Shown here: piece after piece, positions 1 through 8,770 of the stretch
Layout: each line of letters opens with the position of its first letter
Position numbering within the stretch: position 1 is the first letter of the stretch
Source: Actinomycetes bacterium
GTDB taxonomy: Bacteria; Actinomycetota; Acidimicrobiia; Acidimicrobiales; Ilumatobacteraceae
Reading direction: 5' to 3'
Assembly: GCA_025360105.1 (NCBI GenBank)
Contig: JANYCT010000057.1
Location: forward strand, 1 to 64,000
Length of the DNA stretch: 64,000 nucleotides
Notes under the pieces: generated by a model
The model's input: the letters and a program-made list of their open reading frames with translations, nothing else
What the model was told of the DNA's origin: nothing
Database searches by the model: none
Position numbers and translations under genes: made by a program

Positions 1-2
1 TG

Positions 3-623
3 CATCCCGAACGTGTTCGTGCCGTCGTTGGCGTGAGCGTGCCACTGGTGCAGTGGCCGGGGCCGCCCACGCAACTGATGAAGATGGCCTTCGGCGACAA
101 CTTCTTCTACATGCTCTACTTCCAGCCCGTGGGTCCCGCCGAGGCCGAGCTCGAGGCATCGCCGTACGACTCGATGGCGAAGATCTTGTGGAGCGCCAGC
201 GGCGACGGGTTCGTGATGCCCACCGAGATGCGGCCGATGACGGGCAATGGTTTCCTCACGGATACGCCGATGCCACCGGCGCGGCCATGGCCCTGGCTCA
301 CCGAGGAGGATCTGCAGTACTACGCCGATCAGTTCACCCAGAGCGGCTTCTTCGGACCGGTGAGCTACTACCGAAATCTCGACGCGAACTACGAGATCCT
401 CAAGGACGTGAGCATCGAGCGCATCAGCATGCCGAGCTACTTCATCGCCGGCGAGAAAGACGGCGTCTTGGTCATGGATCCGGGCGGAGTCGAGCGGATG
501 CAGGCATCACTGCCCGATTTCCGCGGGTATGTCTTGATTCCCGACGCAGGCCATTGGACGCAGCAGGAAAGGCCCGATCAGTTCAACGAAGCCCTGATCG
601 GATTTCTCGACAGCCTCGCATGA
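3..623 (+). CDS. alpha/beta hydrolase, epoxide-hydrolase-like (5' end outside window)
   Basis: This is the C-terminal part of an alpha/beta hydrolase; the reading frame is open to the left edge (HPERVRAVVG then SVPL), so the start and the nucleophile elbow lie outside the window. The sequence shows the late catalytic elements: an acid-bearing turn (AGEKDGV) and the catalytic-His segment (AGHWTQQERP). The HPERVRAVVG phrase and the bulky cap region (FGDNFFYMLYFQ) resemble soluble epoxide hydrolases and haloalkane dehalogenases, which hydrolyse epoxides or C-halogen bonds through a covalent Asp ester. The substrate cannot be told. The stop lies directly against the end of the convergent Bax-inhibitor-like gene. 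The fold is sure; epoxide hydrolase is the likelier subfamily. Confidence 0.75.
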   Translation, partial: HPERVRAVVGVSVPLVQWPGPPTQLMKMAFGDNFFYMLYFQPVGPAEAELEASPYDSMAKILWSASGDGFVMPTEMRPMTGNGFLTDTPMPPARPWPWLTEEDLQYYADQFTQSGFFGPVSYYRNLDANYEILKDVSIERISMPSYFIAGEKDGVLVMDPGGVERMQASLPDFRGYVLIPDAGHWTQQERPDQFNEALIGFLDSLA

Positions 624-1451
624 CTAGCGACGGTTGAGCTTGGAAAGCAGACGCAGGATTTCGAGGTACAGCCACACGATGGTGACGAGCAGTCCAACGG
701 CGGCGACCCACTCCATCTGCTTGGGCAGGCCGGCCTTGGATCCACGTTCGATGAAGTCGAAGTCGAGCGCCAGGTTGAATGCGGCGAGGCCGGCGACGAG
801 GAAGCTGAAGCCGATGCTGAACAGGCTGGTGCTGTTGAGGAAGCTCACGTTGCCACCGAAGAGGCTGATCAACAACGAGATGCCGTAGAACACCATGATG
901 CCGACGGTGGCGCCCACCACGATGCGGCGCATGCGGTCGGTGACTTTGATGATGTTGGTGCGATACAGCAGCAGCATGACGGCGAACACCCCAATGGTGG
1001 CGCCAGCAGCCTGCAACACGATGCCGTGTTGATAGGTCTCGTAGGTTCGCGAGATGGCACCGATGAATACGCCCTCGGCGATGGCGTAGATGGGCCCGAG
1101 GATCTTCGCGAACTGCGGCTTGAAGCGCATCGCGATCACACAGCCAAAGCCCACGAGCACACCGATGAGTGTCCACGCGGGAAACTGGATGCGTGCGTCG
1201 GAGTTCACAGTCACGGCCTGCCAACCGACCACAGCGGCGCCGAGCAGCAGTACGAACAACACGCCCGTTGCCGAGATGGTGCCGCGCACGGTCATGACCG
1301 CGCCGTTCCACGAGCTGATCGGACCATCGGTCATCGGCGGCGCCGCGAACGGATTGTCGCCATGAGGTTGGGGGGCGGCCCAGCCGGCGGAGGTGGCGCC
1401 ATTCTCGGCGACCTCGTTGAAGGACTTGTCATTCAGAATTGGATTCGCCAT
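624..1451 (-). CDS. Bax inhibitor-1/YccA family membrane protein
   Basis: A 275-residue integral membrane protein of the BI-1/YccA (UPF0005) family. After a soluble N-terminus of about 65 residues rich in Pro, Asn and Gly, about seven hydrophobic segments follow, with the family-type stretch GPIYAIAEGVFIGAISRTYE near the middle and FNLALDFDFIERG near the end. Family members are thought to act as pH-sensitive Ca2+ leak channels or as regulators of membrane proteases; the role here is unknown. I chose the ATG at 1451 because AAGGAG stands at ideal distance before it; a longer frame upstream has no such support. Convergent with the partial hydrolase, no spacer. Confidence 0.85.
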   Translation of the reverse strand: MANPILNDKSFNEVAENGATSAGWAAPQPHGDNPFAAPPMTDGPISSWNGAVMTVRGTISATGVLFVLLLGAAVVGWQAVTVNSDARIQFPAWTLIGVLVGFGCVIAMRFKPQFAKILGPIYAIAEGVFIGAISRTYETYQHGIVLQAAGATIGVFAVMLLLYRTNIIKVTDRMRRIVVGATVGIMVFYGISLLISLFGGNVSFLNSTSLFSIGFSFLVAGLAAFNLALDFDFIERGSKAGLPKQMEWVAAVGLLVTIVWLYLEILRLLSKLNRR

Positions 1452-1577
1452 CTGCGAACTCCTTCTCGCTGGGAGTAGATCTGCCGCGGCGCAAAGCCGG
1501 GTCACGGCTGACGTTAGCGACACTCGCGCCCATTCAAACGGTCACCCCATTGTGAAACTGGTATGAACCTGCGCGAT

Positions 1578-1892
1578 TCAGCGGAGGTCGTGCGCGCTCG
1601 GCCCATCCCAGAGGTCGATGTCGGGAGGCGAGGTGAGGATGCCCGCACACGCGCGTGCCATGTCGATCATCTCCGCACTGTCGAAGTGGGTGCGCTGCGC
1701 GGCGGGCGAGTCCCACTTCTGAATGAGCAAATAGCGACCCGGTTGGGTCACCGATGCGCACAGATCGATGTTGCGACAACCGGGTTGCATGCGGCTGAGT
1801 ACCACGTACTTGCTGAGAATCGCGAGCAGCGACGCGGGGTCGCCAGCATCGAACCGCATCGTCACGATCGCGAGATCGACTTCGTCTGCCAT
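1578..1892 (-). CDS. antibiotic biosynthesis monooxygenase (ABM) domain protein
   Basis: A 104-residue single-domain protein with the ferredoxin-like ABM fold: an N-terminal beta strand (VDLAIVTMRFDAG), a helix, a central PGCRNIDLC strand, the LLIQKWDSPAA segment and a His-containing helix (QRTHFDSAEM). Relatives are small dimeric haem-degrading or quinol monooxygenases and stress proteins; the sequence alone does not give the substrate. The ATG at 1892 has GGAAG five bases upstream. It stands alone, divergent from the sigma factor gene. Confidence 0.7.
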   Translation of the reverse strand: MADEVDLAIVTMRFDAGDPASLLAILSKYVVLSRMQPGCRNIDLCASVTQPGRYLLIQKWDSPAAQRTHFDSAEMIDMARACAGILTSPPDIDLWDGPSAHDLR

Positions 1893-2093
1893 GGGCACTT
1901 CCAATCGGTCGATGCCGCTTTGAGCGGTATTTCAGATATAACGATGGGGTCCATCACAAACAGCGATGCTCGTGCGAAAAGTGACCTCCCCGCGTGGGGG
2001 GCTTGACCTCGTCGGTATCGTTACCACATCGCCTTGTGGAAAACGCGGATTTCCGCATTCGAAACGTCGACCCCTACCCCTTGAGGAGCAGCC

Positions 2094-3032
2094 GTGGCCA
2101 AAGATCGCGTCGATCGCGATGAAGAGGATCTGGTTCGTCTGTATCTGTCCGATATCGGTCAGTACTCACTCCTCACCAAAGATGATGAGGTTCGGTTGGC
2201 GAAACTGATCGAGTCGGGCAAGGCAGCTATTGCCGAACTCGATACGGCTGGCAAGGACATCACTGCAGCAAAGAAGCGAGAGCTTCGCCGTGCTGCCAAA
2301 GAAGGCGAAGAGGCAGAGCGAGCATTCGTTCAGTCCAACCTCCGTCTCGTGGTGTCCATCGCCAAGAAGTATCAGGCATCGGGCCTTCCTCTTCTCGACC
2401 TCATTCAGGAGGGCAACCTCGGACTCATGCACGCTGTCGAGAAGTTCGACTGGCGCAAGGGATTCAAGTTCAGCACCTATGCAACGTGGTGGATCCGTCA
2501 GGCCATCACCCGCGGCATCGCGAATACGGGTCGCACCATTCGTCTGCCAGTTCACGCGGGCGACACTCTGGCCCGTTTGCAAAAGGCACGTAGCCGACTC
2601 GAGCTCAAGTATGGCCGTCCAGCCACGCTTGCCGAGTTGTCGCGCGAAGTCGAGATGCCCGAGGACAAAGTCACCGAGGCCTTGCGCTTCGCTGCCGAAC
2701 CCCTCTCGCTCAGCGAGCCACTACGCGAAGACGGCGATGCCGAACTTGGCGACGTCGTCGAGGATCGCTCGGCCGAGTCACCATTCGAGGTTGCCGCTAC
2801 CGCGTTGTTGCCCGAGGAAATCTCTCGACTGCTCGCTCCGCTCGACGAGCGCGAACGCGAGATCCTCAAGCTCCGCTTTGGACTTGACCGCGGCGAGCCA
2901 CGCACTCTCGAAGAGGTCGGCGAACATTTCAACCTCACCCGCGAGCGCATCCGCCAAATCGAGGCGAGGGCGATGAGTAAGCTGCGTCACCCCTCCAGCG
3001 ATACCGGCGCCCGCGACCTGCTCGCCGTCTGA
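2094..3032 (+). CDS. RNA polymerase sigma factor, sigma-70 group 2
   Basis: A 312-residue sigma-70 family factor that directs RNA polymerase to promoters. A short region 1.2 (DLVRLYLSDIGQYSLLT, about residues 10-26) is followed by region 2 (FVQSNLRLVVSIAKKY; DLIQEGNLGLMHAVEKF; the -10 recognition helix FSTYATWWIRQAI), region 3, and region 4 with the -35 helix-turn-helix (TLEEVGEHFNLTRERIRQIE). It lacks the long acidic N-terminus of primary sigma factors, so it is probably a non-essential group 2 (SigB/HrdB-related) factor, although a short primary sigma cannot be excluded. The GTG start follows GAGGAG closely. The 200-bp leader holds a GC-rich hairpin and a small palindrome (2045-2056) but no clear operator. 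Confidence 0.88.
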   Translation: MAKDRVDRDEEDLVRLYLSDIGQYSLLTKDDEVRLAKLIESGKAAIAELDTAGKDITAAKKRELRRAAKEGEEAERAFVQSNLRLVVSIAKKYQASGLPLLDLIQEGNLGLMHAVEKFDWRKGFKFSTYATWWIRQAITRGIANTGRTIRLPVHAGDTLARLQKARSRLELKYGRPATLAELSREVEMPEDKVTEALRFAAEPLSLSEPLREDGDAELGDVVEDRSAESPFEVAATALLPEEISRLLAPLDEREREILKLRFGLDRGEPRTLEEVGEHFNLTRERIRQIEARAMSKLRHPSSDTGARDLLAV

Positions 3033-3042
3033 TCCATTCGAG

Positions 3043-3765
3043 CTATTGCCAGGCGAACACCGGCTGTTCGAAGGCATCAACTCGTTCGTCGGCCCGCCCT
3101 TCGATCGCCACCCAACGGAACTGCACCAGCACCGCGCCTGTTGGCGCGTGAATGAGATCGCCCCCGAGCGGTACCTGCACCACAGGCTGATCACTCTCAG
3201 GAATACTCACAAAGCGCGGTGAATCGTCGCGGCACAGCTCATGCAACCCAATGCGATAGGCGTGGGCCACTTCGGCCGGATCGGGACGCAGGTCGACGTC
3301 GCCACCGCCCCACACCACCACCGGCGTGATCACGTAGCCCGAACGTGTCGGATAGTCGTCGAGCACGCCGAGCACCGAGTTCTCGTGCAGCAGCAGACCA
3401 AGTTCCTCGTGCAGTTCGCGCAGCGCGGTCTGCGCCGGCGTCTCACCCGGATCGCAACGGCCGCCCGGCAAGGCCCACTGGCGCGCATGGGCACGCATCT
3501 TCGCGGCGCGCCGACACAGCAGGAATGCGGCTCCCCCAGCAACACCCGACATCTGCCCGTTCAGCCCGGTGAGGTCGCTCGGAATCACGGAGAGTTCGCT
3601 GGCTTCCACCGGGTACGGGTCGTGGCCATCGCGTTGTGCGTCGCTGTCGACGATCACGATCGCAACGGCCGCATGACGACGTCCGTCGAGGGGGTGTTCA
3701 CGCCGGGTGTGGCGGGCCACGTTGGCACGAAGCTGCTCACGGAGTTCGAGCGTGTACGGCGTCAT
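3043..3765 (-). CDS. NUDIX hydrolase (CoA pyrophosphatase-like)
   Basis: A 240-residue NUDIX hydrolase that should cleave a nucleoside diphosphate linked to another moiety. The Nudix box is complete: GRCDPGETPAQTALRELHEE, then LGLLL, carrying the metal-binding REXXEE core. The upstream LCRRAAKMRAHARQWALPGG and the long N-terminal extension resemble NudL-type CoA pyrophosphatases. The ATG overlaps the stop codon of the CoA-transferase gene in an ATGA quartet at 3762-3765, so the two are probably translated together. A CoA-ester link therefore fits, but substrate assignment is inference. Confidence 0.82.
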   Translation of the reverse strand: MTPYTLELREQLRANVARHTRREHPLDGRRHAAVAIVIVDSDAQRDGHDPYPVEASELSVIPSDLTGLNGQMSGVAGGAAFLLCRRAAKMRAHARQWALPGGRCDPGETPAQTALRELHEELGLLLHENSVLGVLDDYPTRSGYVITPVVVWGGGDVDLRPDPAEVAHAYRIGLHELCRDDSPRFVSIPESDQPVVQVPLGGDLIHAPTGAVLVQFRWVAIEGRADERVDAFEQPVFAWQ

Positions 3766-5087
3766 GACGACGCCCCGGCGGCCGGCACGCGTGCGCTAAG
3801 GACTCCCGACTCGGTGAACGCCGCCACAGCTGCAGCATCGAGATGCAACAACTCACGCAGCACATCGGCGTTGTCCTCGCCGCGATACTTCGGTTCGCCG
3901 CTCACGCCGGTGATCGCATCGCTGAAGGTCCAGGGCGCGTTCGGCACACGCACAACTCCGCCGCTTCGATCAGGGACCTCGACGATGGCCTGACGTTCGA
4001 TCGCCCACTCACTGTCGGCAATGTCGCGCACCGAGCGCAACACGCCCATCGCCAACTCGTGTTGGTCGAAGACCACCTCGATGCTCGCTGCATCTGGGTA
4101 TGTGAGCGCCCACGCGCGGATGATGTCGAACAACTCATCGAGGTACTCCAGGCGCGTGCTCACGCTCGCAAAGCGCGGATCGTGCATCAGATCGGGTTCG
4201 CCCATTGCCTCGACGAACCGGTCGAACGTGCCCCGGTCGGCAGGGTGACCGCTCACAACGACGCTCTCGCCGTTGCTCACCGTGAGCACCGGGTAGTCGC
4301 CGGGTTGGAACGACCGAATCCAGTCGGGCGACACTGCGCCGTCCCACAGGTGATCATGCACGTGCTCGTTCACGTAGAGCATCGTCTGGGCCATCGAGAC
4401 CTCCACCAACTGACCGCGCCCTGTGCGTTCGCGTTGATACAACGCCGCGAGAATTGCGCCCACGCATTCCAGCGAGGTGTACAGATCGCCGTGGCTGTGC
4501 GGGTCGTTCACGTAGGTCGCTGCATCGCCAGCGCCGGCATGCGAGTCACACTGTGCCTTGGTGTATCCGGTCTCGGCGCCGATGACCGACGCGTACGCAC
4601 GGCGATTGCGCCACGGTCCGGTAGATCCGTAGCCGGTGATGCTGGCGTAGATCACCCGCGGGTTCGCCGCACCTACGGCGACATAGCCCAGTCCCATCCG
4701 ATCCATCACACCCGGGCGAAAGTTCTCGATCACGATGTCGACATGGCCGATCAGTTCGAGCAAAATCTCGACTGCCGCAGGCTTGGTCATGTCGAGGCTG
4801 ATGTTGCGCTTGCCCACGTTTTGCTGAATGAAGTAGCTCGCTAGTCCGCCCACCCGCGGGTTAGCGAAGCGGGTAAGATCGCCGGCAGGCGGTTCGACCT
4901 TGATCACATCGGCGCCCAAGTCGCACAGCATGCGCGCCGCATGCGGACCACTGAGCACCCGCGTGAGATCGAGCACGCGGATCCCGGCGAGTGGCCCTGC
5001 ATGAGAGGCGAGGAGTGATTTCTCGTCGGACGACGGGAATGACTCGCCACCCAGCGGGGTTCCTGATGCCATATCGTCTAACGCCAT
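3762..5087 (-). CDS. CaiB/BaiF family (family III) CoA-transferase
   Basis: A family III CoA-transferase (about 441 residues) that moves CoA between carboxylic acids via an Asp-bound intermediate. Recognition rests on the N-terminal [32 protein letters not shown], the NKRN-like VGKRNISLD, the catalytic-Asp region and [17 protein letters not shown]. The start is uncertain: ATG at 5087 (used here) or 5072 lacks a clear ribosome site, and a TTG at about 5129 follows AAGGA at good distance. Downstream it overlaps the NUDIX gene by 4 bp. Upstream it is divergent from msrA across a region with repeated GCCGAA boxes. The substrate is unknown. Confidence 0.85.
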   Translation of the reverse strand: MALDDMASGTPLGGESFPSSDEKSLLASHAGPLAGIRVLDLTRVLSGPHAARMLCDLGADVIKVEPPAGDLTRFANPRVGGLASYFIQQNVGKRNISLDMTKPAAVEILLELIGHVDIVIENFRPGVMDRMGLGYVAVGAANPRVIYASITGYGSTGPWRNRRAYASVIGAETGYTKAQCDSHAGAGDAATYVNDPHSHGDLYTSLECVGAILAALYQRERTGRGQLVEVSMAQTMLYVNEHVHDHLWDGAVSPDWIRSFQPGDYPVLTVSNGESVVVSGHPADRGTFDRFVEAMGEPDLMHDPRFASVSTRLEYLDELFDIIRAWALTYPDAASIEVVFDQHELAMGVLRSVRDIADSEWAIERQAIVEVPDRSGGVVRVPNAPWTFSDAITGVSGEPKYRGEDNADVLRELLHLDAAAVAAFTESGVLSARVPAAGASS

Positions 5088-5146
5088 AGCGACAGTCTCG
5101 CGTCCGGACGGCGAAAGCCCGGTACGCAATCGTTCCTTCCGGAATA

Positions 5147-5188
5147 CATTCAGCCGAAACACATTCGGCGTAAGACACTCAGCCGAAA
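5147..5188. promoter_or_regulatory. repeated GCCGAA boxes between divergent genes (possible operator)
   Basis: A 13-base direct repeat, CATTCAGCCGAAA (5147-5159) and CACTCAGCCGAAA (5176-5188), differs at one position and is spaced 29 bp. The first copy also forms the inverted repeat GCCGAA-N5-TTCGGC (5153-5169). A perfect TTCCGGAA palindrome stands next to it (5137-5144). It lies between the CoA-transferase/NUDIX pair and msrA, where an operator would serve both directions. No known regulator site is recognised. Confidence 0.4.
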
Positions 5189-5210
5189 TTTACCCAGCAA
5201 GGAGTCAGTC

Positions 5211-5858
5211 GTGTTGTTCAGCAAGAAGTCGGAAATGGTGTCCGCCGAGCAGGCCCTCCCCGGCCGCACCGATCAAACCATGCCCGTCCCCGATGTGCAT
5301 TTCATCAACGGTCACCCGCTGCAGGGGCCGTGGCCCGATGGCTTCGAGACCGCGATGTTCGGTATGGGTTGCTTCTGGGGGGCCGAGCGAAAGTTCTGGG
5401 AGACCCCTGGCGTGTTCAGTACGGCCGTCGGGTATGCAGGAGGGTTCACACCCAATGCCACCTACGAGGAAGCCTGTAGCGGCCGCACCGGTCACGCCGA
5501 GGTGGTGCTCGTGGTCTTCAACCCGGCCGAGGTCACCTTCGAGCAACTCCTAAAGGTGTTCTGGGAGAGCCACAACCCGACCCAGGGCATGCGCCAAGGC
5601 AACGACATGGGCACGCAGTACCGCAGCGCGCTCTACACCACCACGCCCGCTCAACTCGCCACGGCGAACTCGAGCCGCGACATGTATCAGGAACAACTCA
5701 CCGCTGCCCGACATGGTGCCATCACCACCGAGATCACACCGGCCGGCGAGTTCTTCTACGCCGAGCCATACCACCAGCAGTATCTGGGCAAGAACCCCAA
5801 CGGCTACTGCGGTATTGGCGGCACCGGGGTGAGCTGCCCCATCGGCCTCAAGGCCTGA
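5211..5858 (+). CDS. msrA: peptide-methionine (S)-S-oxide reductase MsrA
   Basis: MsrA reduces methionine S-sulfoxide in proteins and as free amino acid, using thioredoxin. The catalytic [11 protein letters not shown] motif is present (about residue 47), followed by VGYAGG, the substrate-binding [10 protein letters not shown], the family stretch [23 protein letters not shown] and a C-terminal [13 protein letters not shown] with the two resolving cysteines. At 215 residues it matches the long bacterial type. The GTG start is set by AAGGAG nine bases upstream. It is a single gene; its last bases overlap the end of the convergent CoA-transferase gene (5848-5858). Confidence 0.96.
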   Translation: MLFSKKSEMVSAEQALPGRTDQTMPVPDVHFINGHPLQGPWPDGFETAMFGMGCFWGAERKFWETPGVFSTAVGYAGGFTPNATYEEACSGRTGHAEVVLVVFNPAEVTFEQLLKVFWESHNPTQGMRQGNDMGTQYRSALYTTTPAQLATANSSRDMYQEQLTAARHGAITTEITPAGEFFYAEPYHQQYLGKNPNGYCGIGGTGVSCPIGLKA

Positions 5859-6996
5859 GTTCTTTCGGCGCAGGGTCGCCGCCCCAACCGTTGGCACGAA
5901 TGTCGTCGCCATCGGCATCGATGCTGCGGCCTTGCCAACGCAACACTCCCGGGGTTTGGCTGAGCTTGGCGATCAGGCCCTGCATCGGCGTGCCCTCTAC
6001 ATTCACGATTGCGTCGCGGGCTGCGTAATGCTCGTCGACGGCGATGTCGGCCATGTCCATCACCGGGCCAACGGCGGCCTCGGCCTCGGTGAAGATGCGC
6101 AGCACCTCTGCCTGGGGGCGTTGCTTGCACCACTCGATCATGATCAGCTCGAGCGCGGCGCGGTTGGCCATCCGGCCGGCGAAGTTCGCGAAGCGTTCGT
6201 CGCCACCCACACCCAAGACATCGAGCACACGGCCGGCGACGGTATCGCTGCTCGCACTCACGCCCACCCATTTGCCGTCGCTGCACAGGTACGTGCCGCG
6301 TGGTGTGGTGTAGGGCAGACCGGCACCCAGCCGGGGCTGCATCTCACCAGTGAGCTTGTACAGCGACAGCAGTGGGCCCATCATCTGGAACACGCTTTCG
6401 AGAAGTGACACGTCGACGACCTGCCCGACGCCACTATGGAGGGCCACCATTGTTGCAAATGCACCAACCAGGCCTGTGACCTCGTCGGTGAGGGCGATGG
6501 GCGGAAGCAGGGGCTGGCCGCCGGGCTCGCCGCTGATGGACGACAGGCCGCACATCACCTCGGCGATGCTCGCGAAGCCGGGCCGGTTGCGATACGGGCC
6601 CGTCTGTCCGAACCCGGTGACGCGCGTGATAACCAACGCCGGGTTGATTGCGTGCAACTCGTCGGGGCCGAGGCCCAGCCGCTCGAGCGTTCCGGGACGG
6701 AAGTTCTCGACCAACACGTTCGCGTCGCGCAGGAGATGCACCAACAGCGTGCGGTCAACATCGTCTTTCAGGTCGAGGGCGATGACCCGCTTGTTGCGAT
6801 TCACCAACTTCCACCACAGGCCCTCGCCATCGCGTGGATCGCGCCACGCCATGTTGCGCAGGCTGTCGCCGGTGTCGGGCCGCTCGACCTTGATCACGTC
6901 GGCACCGAAGTCGGCGAAATAGCGCGCACAATTGGGGCCGGCGATCACCGTGGAGAGATCGATCACTCGAAGATCGGCGAGCGGCGCAGCGGTCAT
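5848..6996 (-). CDS. CaiB/BaiF family (family III) CoA-transferase
   Basis: A second family III CoA-transferase (382 residues) with [20 protein letters not shown] at the N-terminus, [48 protein letters not shown] and [14 protein letters not shown]. It is the last gene of a four-gene operon: its ATG at 6996 overlaps the aminotransferase stop codon (ATGA), and GGAAG precedes it. A CoA-transferase with an aminotransferase suggests conversion of an amino or keto acid to a CoA ester, but no pathway is recognised. The 3' end overlaps msrA by 11 bp. Confidence 0.86.
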   Translation of the reverse strand: MTAAPLADLRVIDLSTVIAGPNCARYFADFGADVIKVERPDTGDSLRNMAWRDPRDGEGLWWKLVNRNKRVIALDLKDDVDRTLLVHLLRDANVLVENFRPGTLERLGLGPDELHAINPALVITRVTGFGQTGPYRNRPGFASIAEVMCGLSSISGEPGGQPLLPPIALTDEVTGLVGAFATMVALHSGVGQVVDVSLLESVFQMMGPLLSLYKLTGEMQPRLGAGLPYTTPRGTYLCSDGKWVGVSASSDTVAGRVLDVLGVGGDERFANFAGRMANRAALELIMIEWCKQRPQAEVLRIFTEAEAAVGPVMDMADIAVDEHYAARDAIVNVEGTPMQGLIAKLSQTPGVLRWQGRSIDADGDDIRANGWGGDPAPKELRP

Positions 6997-8156
6997 GGCT
7001 TCCAACCCCCGATGCGTGTGCAGGCCTCGGTGACGTCGCTGACGCTCCCCGCATACGACAAGCGCACGAAGCGGTGGCCGAGCGCTGTGTCGAAGTCGAG
7101 ACCGGGTGTGGTGGCCACGCCCAGCTCATCGAGCCAGCGATTGCAGAGGATCAACGAGTCGTCGGCGAGATGCGATACGTCGGCGTACACGTAGAAGGCG
7201 CCATCTGCATCGGCCACGCGGGTGAGACCGGCGGAGGCGAGCCCGGCGAGCAGCAACGCCCGTTTGGAGCGGTAGCCATCGACTAGTGCATCGAGTTCGG
7301 GCTGACACTCGAACGCCGCGAGACCCACCACCTGTGAGACGTGCGGAGCGCAAATGTACAGGTTCTGCTGTAATCGTTCGAAGGCGTCGGTCGTTGCATC
7401 GGAGGTGATGATCCAACCGAGCCGCCAGCCGGTCATGCTGAAGTACTTCGAAAAGCTGTTGATCACCACCGCATCGGCGCTGTGCTGGAGCATCGTGTCG
7501 GCTGGTCCGTTGTAGGTGATGCCGTGATAGATCTCGTCGCTGATCACACGGATGCCGCGCGCCCCGCAGTACGCACCAATCATCGACAACGTCGCGGAGC
7601 TGAGCACGGTGCCGGTGGGGTTCGATGGCGACGCCACGATCAGCCCATCGAGATCACCGGCTGCGTCGAGCAACTCGCGAGTTGGCGCCCATCGCGTGTC
7701 GGGACCGACGGGAATTGCCACGGGCTCGACGCCAAGAGCGAGCAGCGCATTTCGGTAACACGGATATCCCGGCTTGAGCACGCCCACACGCTGGCCGGCA
7801 TCGAAGCAGGCGAGGAAGGCGAGCGAGAAGCCAGCAGACGCACCGGCGACGATCATCACCCGATCTACCGGCACCTGCACGCCGTACCACTCGTCGTAGT
7901 GATGGGCGATGCGGCGACGCAGGCTCATCAGGCCAGCGGCGTTCGTGTATCCCAGCGACTGATCGCGCATCGCCGCCACACCGGCATCCACCGCGGTCGC
8001 TGGAGCCGGGGTTGCGGGTTGGCCCAACTGCAAATGAAAGACGCGATGGCCCGCCGCCTCGCGTTCGCTCGCACGCTTACCCATCGTCATCGCATGGAAC
8101 GGCGGCACCTGCGCGGCGCGCACGGAGGCTGCGAGTGCAGTGGGCTGTGAGCTCAT
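6993..8156 (-). CDS. pyridoxal-phosphate aminotransferase, class I/II
   Basis: A 387-residue fold-type I aminotransferase that should exchange an amino group between an amino acid and a 2-oxo acid. It has the LQLGQPATPAP entry region, YTNAAGLMSLRRRIAHHY, the cofactor segments ASPSNPTGTVL and ISDEIYHGITY, the Schiff-base lysine in INSFSKYFSMTGWRLGW, and a C-terminal substrate Arg (HRFVRLSYAG). It is most like aspartate/aromatic or PLP enzymes of the AspC/MalY group; the donor cannot be assigned. The ATG overlaps the stop of the MDMPI-like gene and its own stop overlaps the next start, both by 4 bp, so translation is coupled. Confidence 0.88.
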   Translation of the reverse strand: MSSQPTALAASVRAAQVPPFHAMTMGKRASEREAAGHRVFHLQLGQPATPAPATAVDAGVAAMRDQSLGYTNAAGLMSLRRRIAHHYDEWYGVQVPVDRVMIVAGASAGFSLAFLACFDAGQRVGVLKPGYPCYRNALLALGVEPVAIPVGPDTRWAPTRELLDAAGDLDGLIVASPSNPTGTVLSSATLSMIGAYCGARGIRVISDEIYHGITYNGPADTMLQHSADAVVINSFSKYFSMTGWRLGWIITSDATTDAFERLQQNLYICAPHVSQVVGLAAFECQPELDALVDGYRSKRALLLAGLASAGLTRVADADGAFYVYADVSHLADDSLILCNRWLDELGVATTPGLDFDTALGHRFVRLSYAGSVSDVTEACTRIGGWKP

Positions 8157-8770
8157 CCGAGGATGTTGTATCCGACCGGAAGAGCGATGCGACCGGTGAT
8201 CGCCAGGATCACCTGCTCGATGTCACCAGCCTCCACAAGTGTGAGCACCACGATCTCGGCGACGGTGGGATCGAGATGGGCGTCCACGCCAATCGCCCGC
8301 TGGAGATCGAGCAGATGCACTCCGCCCTCGACGATACGCGTGGCCAGATACACCACGAGCGACAGCTGTCCGATCGGCGTGTTCACCACGTCGTCATCGG
8401 ACGCTTGTCCAACCCGCGCACACGCCCCCTCGAGCGTGGATCGCACCACGCCAACGAGGTCATCCCGCAGGGCATCGCCGGCCGCGTGGCCGCGGGCGGC
8501 GACATCGGCGTGCAGCGATGGGCCACCGCTCAGGGCGCGGCGGTAGTACTCACCTGCGCTGTACATCGTGAAGTCCGCGATCGGCGCCGCATCGAGGTAC
8601 GTCCCTGCCGTGCTGAAGGCGCGAATGCCATGGCCGAGGAGCTCGCGCACGTTCCACTCGCCGAGGCCTGGCAGTTCGAATTGCTCGGCAGTGAGGTCGC
8701 CGGCCAGACGGATGTAGGTCTCTGCGAGATCATCGAACGCGGTTCTTATCGCAGTGGAAGTGTGAAGCAC
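8153..8770 (-). CDS. maleylpyruvate isomerase-type (MDMPI/DinB-like) protein
   Basis: A 205-residue protein with the helical MDMPI_N/DinB-like pattern: RTAFDDLAETYIRLAGDLT, then the typical GLGEWNVRELLGH, where the His is a usual metal ligand. Family members use mycothiol or bind a metal. Mycothiol is the actinobacterial thiol, which fits the host, but many members have no known activity. The GTG at 8770 is set by GGAGGA just upstream. The gene overlaps the end of the phosphoesterase gene by 25 bp and the aminotransferase start by 4 bp, making it the second gene of the operon. Confidence 0.72.
   Translation of the reverse strand: MLHTSTAIRTAFDDLAETYIRLAGDLTAEQFELPGLGEWNVRELLGHGIRAFSTAGTYLDAAPIADFTMYSAGEYYRRALSGGPSLHADVAARGHAAGDALRDDLVGVVRSTLEGACARVGQASDDDVVNTPIGQLSLVVYLATRIVEGGVHLLDLQRAIGVDAHLDPTVAEIVVLTLVEAGDIEQVILAITGRIALPVGYNILG

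Noticed and set aside
2003-2031. TTGACC as a -35 box for the sigma factor gene
   Set aside because: No acceptable -10 hexamer at 16-18 bp spacing.
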